64,000 nt of DNA, from the NCBI GenBank assembly GCA_016789405.1, contig JAEUPQ010000017.1, positions 62,001 through 126,000 on the forward strand, written 5' to 3'. A program made the translations under genes and the position numbers. Positions 43,411-53,691 of this stretch are shown here, in pieces (within the stretch, counting starts at the first letter, position 1; each line of letters opens with the position of its first letter). The notes beneath the pieces are model-generated. The model saw only the letters and a list, made by a program, of their open reading frames with translations, had not been told where the DNA came from and ran no database searches. Origin of the DNA: Lysobacteraceae bacterium. Its GTDB lineage: Bacteria > Pseudomonadota > Gammaproteobacteria > Xanthomonadales > Xanthomonadaceae.

Positions 43411-43932
43411 TCAGCTAGCCGACATGCAGGCTTCCGCGACGCTCTTGAAGCCCTGTTCGAGGTTGCCGAAGGTCTTCTCGATCGTGACGTCGTCCATCTC
43501 GTTCGTCTTGCGCTGCACGCACTCGCAGCGGGAGCGGGCGATGGACGCGTCGCCGCCGCTCTGCTTCACGACGGCCATGCACAGTTCGCCGAGGTGGGGC
43601 TTGATCGCGATCGCCGAGCAGGGGGACATGAGCGTTTCCAGTTCGGTCGTCGACTGGCTCTTGTCGAACGCGACGACCTTGGCCGCCGGCAGCGCGCGCA
43701 ACCGGTCGGTGATGCAGCTGCAGGTGTCGCTGCTCAGGTTGGTGACGAAGCCGTCGCCGAGCGAGGAGAACGAGGGGTCTGCGCTGAAAGTGGTCTTCAG
43801 CTGGGCAGGGCACTCGGTCCTGAACTTGCTGATCGCGACGGCCGCCTTCGTCTCGTCGGACGAGCAGGACGACAGCGAGACGGCGGCGAGGAGGACGGAC
43901 AGCGCGATGGCGATGGTGCGGATCAGGTGCAT
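43411..43932 (-). CDS. Cysteine-rich lipoprotein between purH and purD
   Basis: This 173-residue lipoprotein has a signal peptide ending in the lipobox LSSC (Cys23), followed by SSDE, so it is probably sorted to the outer membrane. The mature part shows an internal duplication: each half has a CxC pair (CSC near residue 71, CEC near 135) followed about 33 residues later by another Cys (SPC and EAC). These eight Cys could form disulfides or a metal site. I recognise no family. It sits 59 nt after purH and 45 nt before purD, yet nothing links it to purines. Confidence 0.75.
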   Translation of the reverse strand: MHLIRTIAIALSVLLAAVSLSSCSSDETKAAVAISKFRTECPAQLKTTFSADPSFSSLGDGFVTNLSSDTCSCITDRLRALPAAKVVAFDKSQSTTELETLMSPCSAIAIKPHLGELCMAVVKQSGGDASIARSRCECVQRKTNEMDDVTIEKTFGNLEQGFKSVAEACMSAS

Positions 43933-43991
43933 GGAGAGTGCTCCGGAGGCTGGATGCGAAGATGAAACACGTCGGTCGGATCAGGTGCGGA

Positions 43992-45575
43992 TCAGTGGCG
44001 GAAGTGCCTCACGCCGGTGAACACCATGGCCAGGCCATGTTCGTTCGCGGCGTCGATGACTTCCTGGTCGCGCATCGAGCCGCCCGGCTGGATCACGGCC
44101 TTGATGCCGGCGTCGGCAGCGGCGTCGATGCCGTCGCGGAACGGGAAGAAGGCGTCGCTGGCCATCACCGAACCCGGCACCACCAGGCCGGCGTCGCCGG
44201 CCTTGATGCCGGCGATCCGCGCGGAGTAGACGCGGCTCATCTGGCCTGCACCGACACCGATCGTGCACAGATCCTTCGCATAGACGATCGCGTTCGACTT
44301 CACGAACTTGGCCACGCGCCAGGCGAACAGCAGGTCGCCGAGCTGTTCTGCGGTCGGCGCGAGCTTGGTCACGACCTTCAGTTCGTCGGCAGTCACTTCG
44401 CGGATGTCGGCGGTCTGCATCAGCAGGCCCGAACCGACGCGCTTGACGTCCATGTTGTTGCGGCCGTCGCCGTGCGGAATGCGCAGCACGCGCACGTTGG
44501 CCTTCTTCTTCGCGTAGGCGAGCGCTTCGTCGTCGTAGTCCGGTGCGATCAGCACTTCGACGAACTGGCGGTCGAGGATGGTCTTCGCGGTGGCGCCGTC
44601 GAGGCGGGTGTTGAAGGCGATGATGCCGCCGAAGGCCGAGGTCGGGTCGGTGGCGTAGGCGCGTTCGTAGGTATCCGCGCAGCCGCTGCCCTGGGCCACG
44701 CCGCAGGGGTTGGCGTGCTTGACGATCACGCAGGCCGGCGCTTCGAACTGGCGCACGCATTCCCATGCGGCATCGGCATCGGCGAGGTTGTTGTAGCTCA
44801 GTTCCTTGCCCTGCAGCTGAGAGAACGTGGCCAGCGTGCCCGGCACCGGCCACAGGTCGCGATAGAACGCGCCGTGCTGGTGCGGGTTCTCGCCGTAGCG
44901 CAGATCCATCACCTTCACGAAATTGCTGTTGTTCTGCGCCGGGAAGAGTGCGAGCGTGCCGTCGTCCTGCAGTGCGGAGAGATAGTTGCTGATGAAGGCG
45001 TCGTACTGCGCGACGCGGTTGAACGCGGCGACGGACAGCGCAAAACGCGTGCGGCCGGTAACGGCGCCGTCATTGGCGTCGAGTTCGGCGAGCAGGCCGG
45101 CGTACTGCGCCGGATCGGTGGCGACGGCGACGCGGGCGTAGTTCTTCGCCGCCGAACGCAGCATCGCCGGGCCGCCGATGTCGATGTTCTCGATGATGTC
45201 TTCGATGCTGCTGTCGGGATTGGCCGACACGCGCTCGAACGGATACAGGTTGAGCACCAGCAGGTCGATCGCGCCGATGCCGTGCTCGGCCATCACTGCG
45301 TCGTCCAGTCCCGCGCGGCCGAGCAGGCCGCCGTGCACCATCGGGTGCAGGGTCTTCACCCGGCCATCCATCATTTCCGGGAAGCCGGTGACGTCGCTCA
45401 CGTCGCGCACCGGCAGGCCGGCGTCGCGGATGGCTTTGGCGGTACCGCCGGTGGACAGCAATTCGACGTTGCGGGCGGCGAGGGCGCGGGCGAGTTCGAG
45501 GAGGCCGGTCTTGTCGGACACGGACAACAGCGCGCGGCGAATCATCACCGGGGCGCTGGGCAGGTGGCTGGTCAT
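43992..45575 (-). CDS. purH: Bifunctional AICAR transformylase / IMP cyclohydrolase
   Basis: This 527-residue enzyme makes the last two steps to IMP. The N-terminal MGS-like cyclohydrolase domain ([40 protein letters not shown]) is followed by the formyltransferase domain ([41 protein letters not shown]). The length is normal. The ATG at 45575 gives a ten-residue polar lead; an ATG at 45545 is the alternative. It is downstream of fis and upstream of the lipoprotein and purD on the same strand. Confidence 0.97.
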   Translation of the reverse strand: MTSHLPSAPVMIRRALLSVSDKTGLLELARALAARNVELLSTGGTAKAIRDAGLPVRDVSDVTGFPEMMDGRVKTLHPMVHGGLLGRAGLDDAVMAEHGIGAIDLLVLNLYPFERVSANPDSSIEDIIENIDIGGPAMLRSAAKNYARVAVATDPAQYAGLLAELDANDGAVTGRTRFALSVAAFNRVAQYDAFISNYLSALQDDGTLALFPAQNNSNFVKVMDLRYGENPHQHGAFYRDLWPVPGTLATFSQLQGKELSYNNLADADAAWECVRQFEAPACVIVKHANPCGVAQGSGCADTYERAYATDPTSAFGGIIAFNTRLDGATAKTILDRQFVEVLIAPDYDDEALAYAKKKANVRVLRIPHGDGRNNMDVKRVGSGLLMQTADIREVTADELKVVTKLAPTAEQLGDLLFAWRVAKFVKSNAIVYAKDLCTIGVGAGQMSRVYSARIAGIKAGDAGLVVPGSVMASDAFFPFRDGIDAAADAGIKAVIQPGGSMRDQEVIDAANEHGLAMVFTGVRHFRH

Positions 45576-45693
45576 GGGGCGGGGGTGCGGAGGCGGGGAA
45601 ACCGCAATTATAGCCGCCCGGGTCGGGCAGGCCGGTCCCGGGCCTCAGAACGATGGGGTATGTCGGCCGGGCCTGTCGTCGCGCGAGCGGCGC

Positions 45694-45966
45694 TCAGGTG
45701 GACAGGCCGTAGTCCTTGAGCTTCTTGCGCAGGGTGGCGCGGTGGATGCCCAGCATGGTCGCGGCGCGACTCTGGTTGCCGTCGCAGTGCTTCAGGACTT
45801 CGGCGAACAGCGGGATTTCCAGTTCGCGCAGCGCGACTTCGTAGAGATTGTTCGCGTCGGAGCCGTTGAGGTCGCCGATGTAGCGACGTACCGAATTCGC
45901 GACATGCTCGCGCAGCGGCGTGCGCGTGGCGGAACGGGAAGCGGAGTCGTGGCGTTCGACGTTCAA
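45694..45966 (-). CDS. fis: DNA-binding protein Fis
   Basis: This nucleoid-associated regulator bends DNA at rRNA, recombination and many other promoters. The C-terminal HTH is typical: [39 protein letters not shown]. Starting at the TTG at 45966 gives a 90-residue protein, the usual Fis size, with the normal lead before PLREHV. The frame is open further up to an ATG at 46092 (132 residues), adding a Pro-rich extension foreign to the family. The start is thus uncertain. It lies between the DUF3426 gene and purH. Confidence 0.85.
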   Translation of the reverse strand: MNVERHDSASRSATRTPLREHVANSVRRYIGDLNGSDANNLYEVALRELEIPLFAEVLKHCDGNQSRAATMLGIHRATLRKKLKDYGLST

Positions 45967-46230
45967 GGACGGGCTCTCGGGGGGAGGTGGGACGACGGAT
46001 CCATCCGTGGCCGCGCATGGCGGGGGAGCGAGTCTAGCGTGGGCGCGGGCTGGCTGCCACGGCGCCGTGCTGCGGAATGGTGTGCAGGCCATCGCTCCCC
46101 GATGAGCGGTGCTGTCCCGGGCAGGACAGCGGTCGCGTCACGAGCGGCCACCCGCGCTGGCCGGTCGATGTCGCCGCATCGCATTCAGCGAATGGAGGTT
46201 CGACTGAGCGAGTAGGGGGGCGTCGTGGCG

Positions 46231-47220
46231 TCAACGAAACCGGAAATCGTAGGCGACGATCTGCGGCGCGGGTTCGAGGATGTCCATCGCCACGGTCGCG
46301 CTTTCGCCGCTGGCCAGTTCCGCCTGACCGGGGGCGCCGCCGAGGTATTCCTGCGCCTCGAAGCGGCGTTGGCCTGCGGGACGGCCGTTGACGTCCGACA
46401 GCGTCAGCTGCAGTCGCGGCCAGGGCTGCGGCCAGCGTGCGTCGTTGCGGAATGTCGCCGACACGCGCAGCGCGCCGGGCTGGCTCGGATGCTGTCGTAC
46501 GTCGCGTTGCAGCAGCGTGAATGCGGAGGGTTCGCGCCATGGCGGCAATTCGCAACGCAGGGCAGCGCACAGCGTGGCGAGCAGCGGGCGCCATTGCGCG
46601 TTCGCGGCCAGGCGTGCGCGATCGGCAAGCAGCAATTGCAGCACGAGCAGGAACGCGAGCGCGATGACCGCGATGATCAACCAGCGTTCGCGCACCGGCC
46701 TGGCGCTGCCATCGGCGCTGCGCGCGAAGCTGGGCAGCCGTCGCATCGACCCGCCCGGCGCAACCGCGATCGCTGCGGGCGTCGCGCGTTCGTCGCGCGA
46801 TGCGCGTGCGGCATCGTTCGCGTCATCGGTTGCCTCTGCGTGCGCGTCGTCGGCAACCGCGGTTGCGGTGGATGTCGGCTCGCCCCACAGCGATTCGAAC
46901 CGGATCGGTTCGATCTCTTCCGCATCGGCGCGCACTACATCAACGCGCTCCGAATCAGCACGCGCCGCTTCAGCGCGCGGCGTCTGGACCTGGGCCGCCG
47001 CGCGCGCTGCCGCTTCGGCTTCGGCCTCGGCCTCGGCCGCTGCGATGGCGCGCGGATCCATGAGCGTGCCGAGGTCCATCGGCGCCGGATCCGCGACATC
47101 GTCCATGAACTCCGGATCGCGACGCAGCAGGCTGTCGCAATGCGGGCAATGGTGCGGGGGCAGGTCGGTGACCGGGTCGGTGGCGACCAGCGCCTTGCAG
47201 TAGGGGCAATTGATGAACAT
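46231..47220 (-). CDS. Zinc-ribbon DUF3426 membrane protein
   Basis: This 329-residue protein opens with a zinc ribbon (MFINCPYCKAL, HHCPHCDSLL: two CxxC pairs). A long Ala/Glu/Asp-rich linker follows, then one membrane helix (WLIIAVIALAFLLVLQLLLA, residues ~180-200) and a DUF3426 C-terminal beta domain outside (FTLLQRDVRQHPSQPGALRVSATF, then LSDVNGRPAGQRRFEAQEYL). The function is unknown. The gene order prmA - this gene - fis is common in Xanthomonadaceae. It starts 29 nt after the prmA stop. Confidence 0.88.
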   Translation of the reverse strand: MFINCPYCKALVATDPVTDLPPHHCPHCDSLLRRDPEFMDDVADPAPMDLGTLMDPRAIAAAEAEAEAEAAARAAAQVQTPRAEAARADSERVDVVRADAEEIEPIRFESLWGEPTSTATAVADDAHAEATDDANDAARASRDERATPAAIAVAPGGSMRRLPSFARSADGSARPVRERWLIIAVIALAFLLVLQLLLADRARLAANAQWRPLLATLCAALRCELPPWREPSAFTLLQRDVRQHPSQPGALRVSATFRNDARWPQPWPRLQLTLSDVNGRPAGQRRFEAQEYLGGAPGQAELASGESATVAMDILEPAPQIVAYDFRFR

Positions 47221-47249
47221 GCGTCCTATTCCATCAGGTTCGGCGGTGC

Positions 47250-48167
47250 TTATCTGCGAACGCCGTCGATCCTCACCCAATCGTCCTCGCGGGCGACGCG
47301 CAGGTCGGTGAACCATTCGCCGTAACGGACCACCAGGTCGTCCTCCTGGCCGGCCAGGATGCCCGACAGGGCGATGCGGCCGCCCGACGCGACCCGCGCC
47401 GCGAGCAGATCGGCCAGCGCGTCCAGCGCCGAGGCCAGGATGTTGGCGACCACGATCGGGTAGCGTGCGGCCGGCTCGTCCTGCGGCAGGAACACCTGCA
47501 GGCGGTCGCCCACGCCGTTGCGCTCACCGTTGTCGCGGGTCGCGACGATGGCCTGCGGATCGTTGTCCACGCCGATGGCCTGAGCCGCACCCAGCTTCAG
47601 CGCGGCCAGCGCGAGGATGCCGCTGCCGCAGCCGAAATCCAGCACCTGCCGGCCCTGCAGCTCGCCCTGCGCGGCCAGCCCGTCGAGCCATTGCAGGCAC
47701 AGCGAGGTGGTCGGATGCGTGCCCGAGCCGAAGGCGAGGCCCGGGTCCAGGCGGACCACGGCGGCATCGGCCGCGTCCGCGCCTTCGGGCAGGTCCTGGT
47801 TCCAGGGCACGATCCAGGTCCGGGCGCCGAACTGCAGCGGCACGTACTGGTCCATCCACGCGCGTTCCCAGTCCTGGTCTTCGACCTTGCGGAAACCCAC
47901 GCCCGCCCAGTCGAGTTCGGGATCGAAGGCCTCCAGGGCCGCAAGCAGCAGCAAGGGGTCGGCTTCGGCATCGAACAGCGCCGACAGTGCGACTTCTCCC
48001 CAGATCGGCATCTCGCCGACCCCGGGCTCGAGGATCGCGCGCTCGTTCGGGGTTTCCGCATCTGCGTCCAGCAGGGTCACAGCCAGCGCACCCACGTCCT
48101 CCAGCGCGTTCTCGTAGCGGGGTTGCTCGCTCTCGCGGCAGCGCAGGGACAGTTCGAGGTAGGGCAT
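47250..48167 (-). CDS. prmA: Ribosomal protein L11 methyltransferase
   Basis: This 305-residue SAM-dependent enzyme trimethylates lysines of ribosomal protein L11. It shows the L11-binding N-terminal domain ([10 protein letters not shown]), the linker [21 protein letters not shown] and the SAM motif [20 protein letters not shown], then the catalytic [10 protein letters not shown] block. The length is usual. The ATG at 48167 is the conserved start. It heads the minus-strand cluster containing the DUF3426 gene and fis. Confidence 0.96.
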   Translation of the reverse strand: MPYLELSLRCRESEQPRYENALEDVGALAVTLLDADAETPNERAILEPGVGEMPIWGEVALSALFDAEADPLLLLAALEAFDPELDWAGVGFRKVEDQDWERAWMDQYVPLQFGARTWIVPWNQDLPEGADAADAAVVRLDPGLAFGSGTHPTTSLCLQWLDGLAAQGELQGRQVLDFGCGSGILALAALKLGAAQAIGVDNDPQAIVATRDNGERNGVGDRLQVFLPQDEPAARYPIVVANILASALDALADLLAARVASGGRIALSGILAGQEDDLVVRYGEWFTDLRVAREDDWVRIDGVRR

Positions 48168-48240
48168 GGGGACGGGGCCGGGCGTGGACGCTGGGCGCAA
48201 CAGATTACCTTGCGGACGTTGCTGCGCGCGCCGCCGATCA

Positions 48241-48261
48241 CGCCGGCCGGGCCGGCCGGCG
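48241..48261. promoter_or_regulatory. GC-rich perfect palindrome in divergent region
   Basis: Ten-nt arms CGCCGGCCGG and CCGGCCGGCG flank a single G (48251), between the divergent prmA and metalloprotease genes. It could be an operator or a transcript hairpin, but low-complexity GC sequence can form such repeats by chance. Confidence 0.3.
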
Positions 48262-48368
48262 GTGGAACCGGACCACGGTCGCGTACCCGATGGTGGGAGC
48301 GGTGTACGATCCCGGCGATCATCGTTTCGATGACCACTCGCCTGACCGTTTGCCTCCGGAGCCCCCCC

Positions 48369-49979
48369 ATGCGACCCGTGCGCACCATCCTCCTCGCTTC
48401 CCTCGTGCTGGCCTGCGGCCTGCAGGCCGACGCCGCCCGTCGTGCCACGCCAGCGGCCGATGCCCTGGCCGCCGACCAGCCGCAGTTGATGGTCGGCCGC
48501 CTCGAACTTGCGTGGGGCGACCTGCGTCCGGGGACTCCGGCGGACGGGCATGCGCGCACCCTGTTCAAGGCTGCGCTGGTCGACGATGCCGGCGTGCGTC
48601 GCCCGCTGGACAGCACCGAAGCCCTGCGTGCCGCCGAGGACCTCTATGCGCTCTATGGCCGTCGTGTCGCGGTGTCGACCACGCCGGTGGCTGCAAAGGC
48701 GAGTGGCGAGCCGTCGCGGAAGATCGACGCCATCGTGCCGATCGACGACCTGCAATCGACGGCGGGCCGCAGCGAACGGCCCCTCGCGCGTGCGCTGGCG
48801 GGTGGCGAGAAGATCACCGGCGTCACCAGTTGGGTGACGCTCATGTGCAAGTTCAGCGACATCGCGACCGAGCAGAAGACCCAGGCTTTCTTCCAGGGCC
48901 AGTACGGCACCGCCATCGGCCAGCTCGACCATTACTGGCAGGAAGTGTCCTACGGCCAGATCAACCTCGCGGGCAGCCAGGCCTACGGCTGGCGTTCGCT
49001 GCCGCAGCCGCGCAGCTACTACGTCACCAAGGATGCGAACGGCAAGGACAAGGCCGACCTCGGCAAGCTCTACACCGACTGCACCGCGGCCTTCGATCCC
49101 GACGTGAACTTCGCCGTCAACGGTGGCGTGCAGGGCATCAACCTGATGTTCAACGGCGACCTCGACGGCTACGCCTGGGGCGGCGGACGCTGCTCCACGC
49201 TGGACGGCATCAACAAGTGCTGGAGCACCACCTGGAACCCGCCGTGGTCCTTCAACAACCTCGCCCCGCTGTCGCACGAGATGGGGCACGCCTACGGTCT
49301 GCCGCATGCGAACAATTCCGATGGCGACAGCGATCCGTACGACAATCCGTGGGACGTCATGAGCGACGCGTGGAACAACGGCGTGTCCAACGCCACCTAC
49401 GGCACGCTACCGAAGCACATCAACATCTATTCGCGGAACCGCCTGGGCTGGGTGGTCGCCGCTCGCAAGCGAGTGATCAATGCCGGCGATGGCAACGCAA
49501 CGGTGACGGTCGACCGCGCCAGTCTGGCCGGTTCGGGCAACATCCAGATGATCACGCTCAACTACCCGGGCGTGACCAACCGCTACTTCACCATCGAAGT
49601 CCGCAGGAAAACCGGCAACTACGAGGCCAACCTGGCCGGCAATGCGGTCATCATCCATGAGGTGCAGACCGGCCGCAGCGAGCCGGCGTGGAGCATCGAC
49701 GCCGACAAGCCCGCGGCGAATCGCGCGAACAACGAAGGCAGCATGTTCAAGGTCGGTGAGCGCTGGGTGTCGGCGGATCGCCAGTTCTGCATCGGCGTGA
49801 AATCCGAGACCAACGACGGCTTCGTGCTCGACATCGCCGCGAGCGGTCGCTGCCAGATCCGCAGCCGCCCGGGTGGCGTGCAGCAGGCGGCGACCGCGCT
49901 CAACGCGGCGCAGCCCGGTGGCGATGCGCCGCGGCGTACTGCGCCGCACGCGATTGCCAAGCCCGGCGCCCGTCGATAA
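48369..49979 (+). CDS. Secreted metalloprotease (HEMGH zinc motif)
   Basis: This 536-residue exported protein has a signal peptide ([22 protein letters not shown]). A propeptide-like region follows, and the catalytic domain carries [11 protein letters not shown] at residues 303-313, a metzincin-type HExxHxxGxxH, with a downstream DVMSDA that may be the Met-turn. The C-terminal 200 residues are beta-rich ([19 protein letters not shown]). It resembles M6/immune-inhibitor-like or uncharacterised metzincins; the family is not certain. GGAG precedes the ATG at 48369. It ends only 32 nt before trpG. Confidence 0.85.
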   Translation: MRPVRTILLASLVLACGLQADAARRATPAADALAADQPQLMVGRLELAWGDLRPGTPADGHARTLFKAALVDDAGVRRPLDSTEALRAAEDLYALYGRRVAVSTTPVAAKASGEPSRKIDAIVPIDDLQSTAGRSERPLARALAGGEKITGVTSWVTLMCKFSDIATEQKTQAFFQGQYGTAIGQLDHYWQEVSYGQINLAGSQAYGWRSLPQPRSYYVTKDANGKDKADLGKLYTDCTAAFDPDVNFAVNGGVQGINLMFNGDLDGYAWGGGRCSTLDGINKCWSTTWNPPWSFNNLAPLSHEMGHAYGLPHANNSDGDSDPYDNPWDVMSDAWNNGVSNATYGTLPKHINIYSRNRLGWVVAARKRVINAGDGNATVTVDRASLAGSGNIQMITLNYPGVTNRYFTIEVRRKTGNYEANLAGNAVIIHEVQTGRSEPAWSIDADKPAANRANNEGSMFKVGERWVSADRQFCIGVKSETNDGFVLDIAASGRCQIRSRPGGVQQAATALNAAQPGGDAPRRTAPHAIAKPGARR

Positions 49980-50011
49980 ATTGGCCGGCCCACCCTGGCG
50001 AGACCGCTGTC

Positions 50012-50596
50012 GTGATCCTGATGCTCGATAACTACGACAGCTTCACTTATAACCTGGTGCAATATCTGCAAGCGTTGGGTGCGGACGTGAAGGTGGTCCG
50101 CAACGACGAGCTGACGGTGGCCGAGATCGAAGCCCTCGCCCCGTCCGGCATCGTGATCTCACCCGGCCCCTGCACCCCGAACGAAGCCGGGGTGTCGGTC
50201 GACGTGATCCGCCAGTTGGGCGACCGCATTCCCATCCTCGGCGTCTGCCTCGGCCACCAGAGCATCGGCCAGGCCTACGGCGGCGACGTCGTCCGCGCCG
50301 GGCGCATCATGCACGGCAAGACCTCGCATATCCGCCACGAGGGCAAGGGTGTGTTCGACGGCCTTCCCGATCGCTACGAAGCGACCCGTTACCACTCGCT
50401 GGTGGTCGACCGGCATACCCTGCCGGACAGCCTCGAAGTCACCGCCTGGACCGAGAACGACGACGGTTCGATCGAGGAGATCATGGGCCTGCGCCACCGC
50501 GAGCATCCGGTCGAAGGCGTGCAGTTCCATCCCGAATCGATCCTCACCGAGCACGGCCACGCGCTGCTGAAGAATTTCCTCGCCCGCGCTGCCTGA
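50012..50596 (+). CDS. trpG: Anthranilate synthase component II (glutamine amidotransferase)
   Basis: This 194-residue class I amidotransferase subunit supplies ammonia to TrpE for anthranilate synthesis. The nucleophile is Cys79 in GVCLGHQ, and the His/Glu pair lies in [13 protein letters not shown]. It begins with [16 protein letters not shown]. The start is a GTG at 50012; an ATG three codons later is the alternative. A dual role with para-aminobenzoate synthase (PabA) is possible. trpE is not in the window; the gene before it is a secreted protease. Confidence 0.95.
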   Translation: MILMLDNYDSFTYNLVQYLQALGADVKVVRNDELTVAEIEALAPSGIVISPGPCTPNEAGVSVDVIRQLGDRIPILGVCLGHQSIGQAYGGDVVRAGRIMHGKTSHIRHEGKGVFDGLPDRYEATRYHSLVVDRHTLPDSLEVTAWTENDDGSIEEIMGLRHREHPVEGVQFHPESILTEHGHALLKNFLARAA

Positions 50597-50687
50597 GCGA
50601 GGGCGGTGCCCGCCGGTTGTCCGGCACGCCGGCAGCCGCCATCATGGACGCCCGCCGTCGGCGGCCAGCAAACGGACGAACACAGGC

Positions 50688-51722
50688 ATGCCCATCACAC
50701 CCCAGGAAGCCCTGCAGCGCACGATCGAGCACCGCGAGATCTTCCATGACGAAATGGTCGATCTGATGCGGCAGATCATGCGCGGCGAGGTGTCGCCGTC
50801 GATGACGGCCGCCATCCTGACCGGCCTGCGCGTGAAGAAGGAGACGGTCGGCGAGATCGCCGCCGCCGCGTCCGTCCTCCGCGAATTCTCCAACAAGGTC
50901 GACGTGCCCGATCGCCACCACATGGTCGACATCGTCGGCACCGGCGGCGATGGTGCGCACACCTTCAACATCTCCACCGCCAGCATCTTCGTGGTCGCCG
51001 CTGCGGGCGCCAAGGTCGCCAAGCACGGCAATCGCAGCGTGTCGTCGAAATCCGGCAGCGCCGATGTGCTCGAAGCGCTCGGGGCGAAGATCGACCTGCA
51101 GCCGGCGCAGGTGGCGCAGTGCATCGCGCAGACCGGCATCGGTTTCATGTTCGCGCCGGTGCACCACCCGGCGATGAAGGTGGTCGCGCCGGTACGCCGC
51201 GAGATGGGCGTGCGCACGATCTTCAACATCCTCGGTCCGCTGACCAACCCCGCCGATGCCCCGAACATCCTGATGGGCGTGTTCCATCCCGACCTGGTCG
51301 GCATCCAGGCGCGCGTGCTGCACGAATTGGGTGCGAAGCGTGCGCTGGTGGTCTGGGGCCGCGACGGCATGGACGAGCTGTCGCTCGGCGCGGCCTCTCT
51401 GATCGGCGAACTGCGCGACGGCGTGGTCCGCGAATACGAAGTGCATCCGGAGGATTTCGGCATCGGCATGGCCGCCAGCCGCAACCTGAAGGTCGCCGAC
51501 GCCGAGGAATCCAAGGCGATGCTGATCGAAGCGCTGGACAACACGCCGGGCCTGCCGCGCGACATCGTGTGCCTGAATGCCGGTGCCGGGCTGTTCGTGT
51601 CCGGCGTGGCGGACAGCATCGCGCATGGCATCGAGGCCGCGCGCGCGGCGATCGCCAGCGGCGACGCCCGTGCCAAGCTCGAACACTTCATCGACACCAC
51701 GCAGAAGCTGGCTGCGTCATGA
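50688..51722 (+). CDS. trpD: Anthranilate phosphoribosyltransferase
   Basis: This 344-residue enzyme transfers phosphoribose from PRPP to anthranilate. The PRPP site [18 protein letters not shown] and the [21 protein letters not shown] block are intact, as is [12 protein letters not shown]. Length is normal. It lies 91 nt after trpG. Its TGA overlaps an ATG (ATGA at 51719-51722) that opens a five-codon micro-ORF leading towards the next gene. Confidence 0.96.
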   Translation: MPITPQEALQRTIEHREIFHDEMVDLMRQIMRGEVSPSMTAAILTGLRVKKETVGEIAAAASVLREFSNKVDVPDRHHMVDIVGTGGDGAHTFNISTASIFVVAAAGAKVAKHGNRSVSSKSGSADVLEALGAKIDLQPAQVAQCIAQTGIGFMFAPVHHPAMKVVAPVRREMGVRTIFNILGPLTNPADAPNILMGVFHPDLVGIQARVLHELGAKRALVVWGRDGMDELSLGAASLIGELRDGVVREYEVHPEDFGIGMAASRNLKVADAEESKAMLIEALDNTPGLPRDIVCLNAGAGLFVSGVADSIAHGIEAARAAIASGDARAKLEHFIDTTQKLAAS

Positions 51723-51750
51723 GCCCGACAGCATGAGCCCGACAGCATGA
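51719..51750 (+). repeat. Duplicated 14-nt stop-start relay after trpD
   Basis: The 14-mer ATGAGCCCGACAGC occurs twice in tandem (51719-51732 and 51733-51746) before the ATG of the next gene at 51747. Each copy opens a five-codon frame (Met-Ser-Pro-Thr-Ala) whose TGA overlaps the next ATG. trpD, micro-ORF 1, micro-ORF 2 and the ABM gene are thus joined by three consecutive ATGA overlaps. Confidence 0.85.
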
Positions 51751-52094
51751 GCACGGAAGGCTTCGCCAACACGCCCGAGCCGCCGTACCACGCGGTGATC
51801 TTCACCTCGCAGCGCAGTGACGCCGACCCGGAAGGTTATGGCGAGGCCGCGGAGGCGATGCTGGCGCTGGCGGCGCAGCAACCGGGCTACCTCGGCGTCG
51901 AATCGGTGCGCGGCGCCGATGGCACGGGCATCACCGTGAGTTACTGGCGCAGCGAGAACGACATCCTGGCGTGGAAGCATCACGTCGAACACGCCGCCAT
52001 CCGCGCCCGAGGCCGGCGCGACTGGTACACCCGCTACATCACGCGCGTCGCGAAAGTCGAACGCGCCTACGACTGGTTCAGAAAAGACCCATGA
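51747..52094 (+). CDS. ABM-domain monooxygenase-like protein
   Basis: This 115-residue protein has a ferredoxin-like ABM fold pattern: [11 protein letters not shown], then [24 protein letters not shown], then [34 protein letters not shown]. Family members are small cofactor-free or heme-degrading monooxygenases, and many have no known substrate. The WxSxxDxxAWKxHxxH pattern is kept. Sitting between trpD and trpC with stop-start overlaps on both sides, it is fully embedded in the tryptophan operon; a role in clearing a pathway by-product is conceivable but unproven. Confidence 0.88.
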   Translation: MSTEGFANTPEPPYHAVIFTSQRSDADPEGYGEAAEAMLALAAQQPGYLGVESVRGADGTGITVSYWRSENDILAWKHHVEHAAIRARGRRDWYTRYITRVAKVERAYDWFRKDP

Positions 52095-52945
52095 ATACCG
52101 CGACATCGCCTGCTTCCTCCGGACGCGCCGACATCCTGCAGCGCATCCTCGACCGCAAGCACGAAGAGATCGCCGATCGCGCCGCGCGCGTGTCGCTGGA
52201 CGAGCTGCGTGGGCGCGCCGCCACGGCACCGCCTGTACGCGGCTTCATCGCGGCACTGCAGGCGAAGCAGGCTGCAGGCCTGCCGGGCATCATCTCGGAA
52301 GTGAAGAAGGCCAGCCCATCGAAGGGCGTGATCCGCGCGGACTTCGATCCGGCCGCGATCGCGCGCAGCTACGAAGCCGCAGGCGCCGCGTGCCTGTCGG
52401 TGCTGACCGACATCGATTTCTTCCAGGGCGCCGATGCCTACCTGCAGCAGGCGCGCGATGCCTGCGCGCTGCCGGTGCTGCGCAAGGATTTCACCGTCGA
52501 CGCCTATCAGGTCGTCGAAGCGCGCGCGCTCGGTGCCGATTGCATCCTGCTGATCGTGTCCGCGCTGGACGACGACCAGTTGCTGTCGCTGTATCGCGAA
52601 GCGATGGCCATCGGCCTGGATGTTCTGGTCGAAGTGCACGACGCCGACGAGCTTCAGCGCGCGCTGCGCCTGCCGGCGATCGATGGTCGCGACGCGCTGA
52701 TCGGTGTCAACAACCGCAACCTGCGCACCTTCGAGGTCTCGCTCGACACCACGCTGTCGCTCAAGGCCGACATGCCTGCGGGCCGGCCGCTGGTCACCGA
52801 GAGCGGCATCGCCACGCGCGAGGACGTGCTGCGCATGCGCGATGCGGATGTCGGCCTGTTCCTGGTCGGCGAATCCTTCATGCGCGACCCCGATCCGGGG
52901 GCTGCACTGCAGCGCCTGTTCTTCCCGGAACAGCATTCCGCATGA
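52091..52945 (+). CDS. trpC: Indole-3-glycerol phosphate synthase
   Basis: This 284-residue TIM-barrel enzyme converts CdRP into indole-3-glycerol phosphate. The signature [21 protein letters not shown] contains the catalytic Glu and Lys; [12 protein letters not shown] and [12 protein letters not shown] follow, and the C-terminal phosphate site is [12 protein letters not shown]. It is monofunctional (no TrpF fusion). Its ATG overlaps the ABM stop and its TGA overlaps the HAD gene start, so translation is coupled at both ends. Confidence 0.96.
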   Translation: MNTATSPASSGRADILQRILDRKHEEIADRAARVSLDELRGRAATAPPVRGFIAALQAKQAAGLPGIISEVKKASPSKGVIRADFDPAAIARSYEAAGAACLSVLTDIDFFQGADAYLQQARDACALPVLRKDFTVDAYQVVEARALGADCILLIVSALDDDQLLSLYREAMAIGLDVLVEVHDADELQRALRLPAIDGRDALIGVNNRNLRTFEVSLDTTLSLKADMPAGRPLVTESGIATREDVLRMRDADVGLFLVGESFMRDPDPGAALQRLFFPEQHSA

Positions 52946-53664
52946 GCGCGACGCAGTACCCGCGTCCGGCGGCTGATGCGCCGCTGGTCGTCTTCGATTT
53001 CGACCACACCCTGTACGACGGCGATTCCGGCAGCCACCTGTTCGCGTGGCTGATCGGACGTGCGTGGTGGCGGCGCGTGCTGGCCTTGCTCATCGCGCCG
53101 GTGTTCGCGCCGATGATCGCCTTCCTGCCGACGCGCCGCCGCGGCATCTCCGCGTTCGTGTGGGTCGGCACGCTGGGCATGCGCACCGTCGCAGAATTCG
53201 ACGCGATGACCGATCGCTACGTCGACGCGCACGTCGAGGCGATCAAGCCGCGCCTGCTGCCGATCGCGTTCGACGTCTTGCGCAGGCACCGCGAGGCCGG
53301 TGACCGTGTCGTCGTCGCCACGGGCGCGCCGCCGGAGCTGGCCCGCGCCATCCTCGCCTTCGCCGGGCACGGCGACCTGCCGGTCGTCGGGACGCAGGTC
53401 GGTCCGAAGTACGGCGCCATCGGCGCGGTGCGCCACTGCCACTTCGAGATGAAGATGCGGATGCTCGCCGATGCCGGTTTTCCCGGCGCTGTCGCCGCCG
53501 CGTATTCGGACAGCAGCGCGGACCTCCCGCTGCTCAAGGCCGCGCAGAATCCCGTGGTGGTGAACCCCAAGTCCTCGCGCGTCGAGATGTTCCGGCGCGT
53601 GCTGCCGCCGGGAACGCCGATCCTCAACTGGGGCTGTCCAGGGCGGGGCGGCGAGCGCCCCTGA
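52942..53664 (+). CDS. HAD-family phosphatase (SerB-like)
   Basis: This 240-residue HAD phosphatase has motif [14 protein letters not shown] (Asp19, Asp21), motif [12 protein letters not shown] and motif [16 protein letters not shown] hydrophobic helical cap lies at residues ~35-65 ([18 protein letters not shown]), which suggests membrane association. It resembles the HAD-IB group (phosphoserine phosphatase-like) common in gammaproteobacteria; the substrate is unknown. It starts inside the trpC stop (ATGA), ending the trp transcript. Confidence 0.88.
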   Translation: MSATQYPRPAADAPLVVFDFDHTLYDGDSGSHLFAWLIGRAWWRRVLALLIAPVFAPMIAFLPTRRRGISAFVWVGTLGMRTVAEFDAMTDRYVDAHVEAIKPRLLPIAFDVLRRHREAGDRVVVATGAPPELARAILAFAGHGDLPVVGTQVGPKYGAIGAVRHCHFEMKMRMLADAGFPGAVAAAYSDSSADLPLLKAAQNPVVVNPKSSRVEMFRRVLPPGTPILNWGCPGRGGERP

Positions 53665-53691
53665 TCGCCGGGCGCGCCGCATCGCGGCGAC

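Noticed and set aside
45967..46092. N-terminal 42-residue extension of Fis
   Set aside because: Pro/Ala/Arg-rich and without family likeness; the 90-residue form from the TTG at 45966 matches normal Fis length, although the upstream ATG cannot be excluded.
49980..50011. Tryptophan attenuator before trpG
   Set aside because: The 32-nt gap is too short for a leader peptide with tandem Trp codons and alternative hairpins.
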